A DNA stretch of 64,000 nt from Tubiluchus corallicola (taxonomy: Eukaryota; Priapulida; Priapulimorpha; Priapulimorphida; Tubiluchidae). Position numbers and translations under genes: made by a program. How positions within the stretch are numbered: position 1 is the first letter of the stretch; each line of letters begins with the position of its first letter. The DNA is taken from the NCBI GenBank assembly GCA_030141605.1, contig JAQGDQ010002366.1:681160-745159 (forward strand), written 5' to 3'. The notes beneath the pieces were generated by a model. The model did not search any database, was not told where the DNA came from, and worked only from the letters and a program-made list of their open reading frames with translations. This document shows positions 60,800 to 64,000 of the stretch, piece by piece.

Positions 60800-62230
60800 C
60801 GTAATTAAAGTTTAAATGCATTTATGCGTCCCGTAATGTAAAGCCACGAAAGAATGCTAACAATCACTGAACTGGATGGAGCGCGCAGCTCCAAAAAAGG
60901 GATCTGCAATTAAAAGTCCTTCCATACAAATTTGCCCAACCAGTTAGGGGTAACAAAGAAACAGACAAAATTAACAACTTCTTTCAAAATGTTCACTGCT
61001 TCTAGATGCTGAAACAACTTGAGTTAATTCAATTTATTCTTAGCGTTGTTTTTCAGGCCGTGTATAGTGTATTGATGTTTGTGCTTTGCTTGGCATGCCT
61101 TCACAGCGCTCTCTATATATAAAACCATAAATTCCTACTTGCTTGGTTAGGTATACTTTGTAGTATGTTGTATACACAAATGTTTCTATCAATAGACCTC
61201 CTGAGCTTAATATAGCTGAGCAAAGTTTTAAAGAAGCATTTTTGAGTGAACTCGGTGTTTATAAGATGATCAATAATAACCGCGTAAAGACGTTTGGAAT
61301 GCGAAGCACATGCGCACTGAAATCGATCACTACTTTTCCATCTTGGCAACTTGCCAAATTAAGACCAGCTCTTTTCATGAATGGACAACTTTCTAATCAA
61401 TTTCCATATACAAACCCATTGTATTTAGTATATATATAAAAATGTTAGAAAGAGCATTTTACGGAAATTTTAAAAGGCTTTTACGTTCACCTAAGCAATG
61501 GCATTGATCAGACCTGCAGAATTGTAAGCCTGCAGGTGTGCAGGATGAGAACCTGAAATGTCGCAGTTCTCGTTGTCAAAAAAATCAGAAATTGTGAAAA
61601 CGGCTTTATAAAAAAGTATCTAGATATCTGAAAACATCTTTCTGTAATGTAAATATAATAATAGCATTGTGCGGGAACACTACATACATTAGATGCGTAA
61701 TTTCACAATTTCTCGACGACTGTTGATCTTGGCTCGAATTCGACCCTTCATGGGGGCATTCCTATACTCCCACACAGATTCAACGTGCGGGCATTATATA
61801 CATTCCAACTTTAGTTAATTTTAGAACATTGTTTATTTTCTTCCGGTCTTTTATGGCCAATCTGTGGACGCGTATTGCATTCTTTACTCGCCTACTTTTC
61901 ATGAATGGGGGCTCAACTACATCACTGACGTAGCATGCGTAGTTTGAGGGATTTAACATGCCAAAAGAAACCTATAAAACAAACTTTCCCATTTTACCAG
62001 CTAACTTAAAGCACAAGTTCTCTTTTGGGCGAGGGCAATAGCCGAGTTTCACAGTTTGTGCTTCGCAGTTGCATTTAAGCAGCGTCGAAGCCTATCGGCG
62101 AATGTACGGATGACCGTGGGATTTAATATCCATTCTTGCAGTTTCATTGAGTATACACTGATTCTGGCTACCTATTTCATCGAGGAGGTGTATTCACATT
62201 GAACATGGTCAACACACTTCTACTGCTCCG
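60800..62230. other. Non-coding interval
   Basis: No gene supported. A TATA-like CTATATATAAAACC at about 61110-61125 stands without a recognisable coding exon downstream. Confidence 0.4.
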
Positions 62231-62440
<210 letters not shown>

Positions 62441-64000
62441 TACTTCAGATGCCCCATATACAAATATTTACATAACTACAGACAAAAATAACATAATAAA
62501 AATAATTATAAATTCACTAAAATTGCCCTAAAAACTTACATAAATTGAAAATTTGATGATAAAAGTTCTTTCCATAATTTGAACATATTCGATTTATATA
62601 GTACATCAGAATTCACAATATTAACAACATATGTGTCATTTGAGGACCGCAGTCTATTCTAACGCTATAAATTATGTAGATATTCTACGCTCCTGCCAGA
62701 TGCGCTACAATCATGTCTTAATTTCAAAAGTTTTCGTTTTCCATTATTATGATCTTTAGAGGATTAGTTTGATAATTAGCAAATTTCTGGCCGCAATGTC
62801 GCCACTGAATACTGAATAACAATTTGCAGTGTGTCAAAATGTATGTACACGTAAATAAAAACCAAACATGTACCAAAGTAACACAGACAGGAGTCTTAGG
62901 ACGTGTTTTCAAAGATCTTCGTTTTCACACTTTTTACACTGGCATTTAGCAAGTCAATTTATATTTCAAGTTGTGTTGTTGTTATTTATGCCATTGTTAC
63001 TGTCACTGTTTGATGCAGCTATTGCTGCTATTAGCGCCACCGCCACTAGAGAGCAACTGTTGCTCCGGTTGTTGCCGCCGCTGCTCTGCTACTGCTACAG
63101 CTCCTGATTCTGCTCCTGACATTGCTGTTGCCGCTGCTACTTTTTCTGATGCTACTGCCGTTATTTGTGCATTAGCCAAAATTGCAATAACTGAGGTAAC
63201 TAGGACAGTCTACTTAAACTGCTTTTGCAGCTATTACGTCAAGGTTATTTTTAAGGTTTTTCGAAAAATTTGAAGTAATTTTGTGCTGTACTGTCAATTT
63301 TGACCAAATTGTGCATTTGCACGGGGTGCTAATTGAAGAAAAGTGTATGAACTTCTGTGTCGCCTACACTACATCACTCTGCGCCACAACATCCACAAAC
63401 AAACACAGGAATAAAAGACCTTCCTGTGTGAAAGATTTGACTAAAACACAGCACATTGAGAGATATGATGTCCCGGGGTCATGTGGCGAGGACAAAGGTC
63501 GCAGAAAATAATGAAGCGCAAATGCAACGACAATCATAAGACACGTATATAAACTTACAAAATGTTACAGATCGCTTCAGTCCTGACTCATTAACTCAGC
63601 AACAGAACCTGAGTAAGTACTATATGAGTCGAAGTCGATAGTTGCACCTGTGAAACTTTGCAAAATTCACAGGGTTTAAGAACTTTGTGACTTTGCAAGA
63701 CGGCGAAAATCTTTGGCTTGTGTAGTCTATCTAATCCGCCCAAATCAACTACGTAGGATTGGATTTCAACACATGAAATTCAGGGTTTATCATGTAATAT
63801 AATTATGGCAGTAATGTTTTGAATTCAGCATTATAAATGTAGAATAGTTTTCATTATTGAATATAGAAAAATTTTATGCCGTGTTCTTCATATTCCAAGG
63901 AATTCTCGTTGTAGTATGAGAACATGTATTGCTAATACGCATCTTCTTACAAAGATAATTGTTAAACATACTCTGAATTTCTCGAAATTTATTGATAACT
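62441..64000. other. Non-coding interval at the window end
   Basis: No supported gene. A GCTGCTATTGCTGCT-like degenerate triplet patch (about 62985-63165) opens several frames with Ala/Leu/Cys-rich peptides. Otherwise nothing is recognised. Confidence 0.4.

Noticed and set aside
61105-61440. TATA-like box followed by a 65-codon plus-strand frame
   Set aside because: The frame starts at TTG, has no recognisable protein features and no splice context; TATA-like strings are frequent in this AT-rich DNA.

Overview
This is an AT-rich metazoan nuclear DNA window. The evidence is spliced protein-coding genes with GT-AG introns, several families of decayed non-LTR retrotransposons, tRNA-derived SINE-like heads, MITE-like foldbacks and many microsatellites. 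The genes (SHPRH, RAB34, TCTE1/DRC5 and a TGF-beta superfamily ligand) and the repeat mix fit a ciliated, probably aquatic invertebrate. The phylum cannot be fixed from the sequence alone. There is no sign of a prokaryotic operon, CRISPR array or prophage.

Layout. 1-2122: 3' flank of SHPRH. 2123-6634 (-): a single uninterrupted 1503-codon SHPRH ORF (SNF2 ATPase plus PHD plus RING ubiquitin ligase). 6635-13458: gene-free; holds a 550-bp foldback, a 1047-bp terminal-inverted-repeat element with a perfect 5-bp target duplication, a Penelope-like RT relic and a degenerate trinucleotide tract. 13459-19238 (+): RAB34 rebuilt from nine exons in perfect phase (266 aa). One intron carries a 203-bp exon-like ORF, one a MITE, and one is mostly an (ATTAT)n array. 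22632-27339 (-): TCTE1/DRC5 rebuilt from four exons in perfect phase (459 aa). It lies tail-to-tail with RAB34, and both are cilium genes. 27340-51366: about 24 kb with no host gene I can support. It contains at least four LINE relics, a 212-bp MITE, long (TAG/GAT)n and (TAA)n tracts, a 127-bp direct repeat pair, a tRNA-like relic and an 85-90 bp satellite patch. 51367-60161 (-): a two-exon, 417-aa TGF-beta/activin/myostatin-type secreted ligand split by a 7.5-kb intron. That intron contains a 50-bp CCAAT-bearing tandem repeat, a decayed protein-like segment and a SINE. 60162-64000: upstream flank of the ligand with two identical CRE palindromes, then a long (ATT)n tract and non-coding sequence.

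No operon-like cooperation is expected. RAB34 (ciliary vesicle formation) and TCTE1 (axonemal nexin-dynein regulatory complex) share a ciliary theme. SHPRH (DNA damage tolerance) and the TGF-beta ligand are independent. I found no clearly new multi-gene system. The best leads are the possible poison exon in RAB34, the 1047-bp TIR element with internal GTCCTAC motifs, the intronless SHPRH apparently lacking its linker-histone domain, the very basic N-terminus of the mature TGF-beta ligand, and the unknown decayed helical-protein segment inside the ligand's intron.
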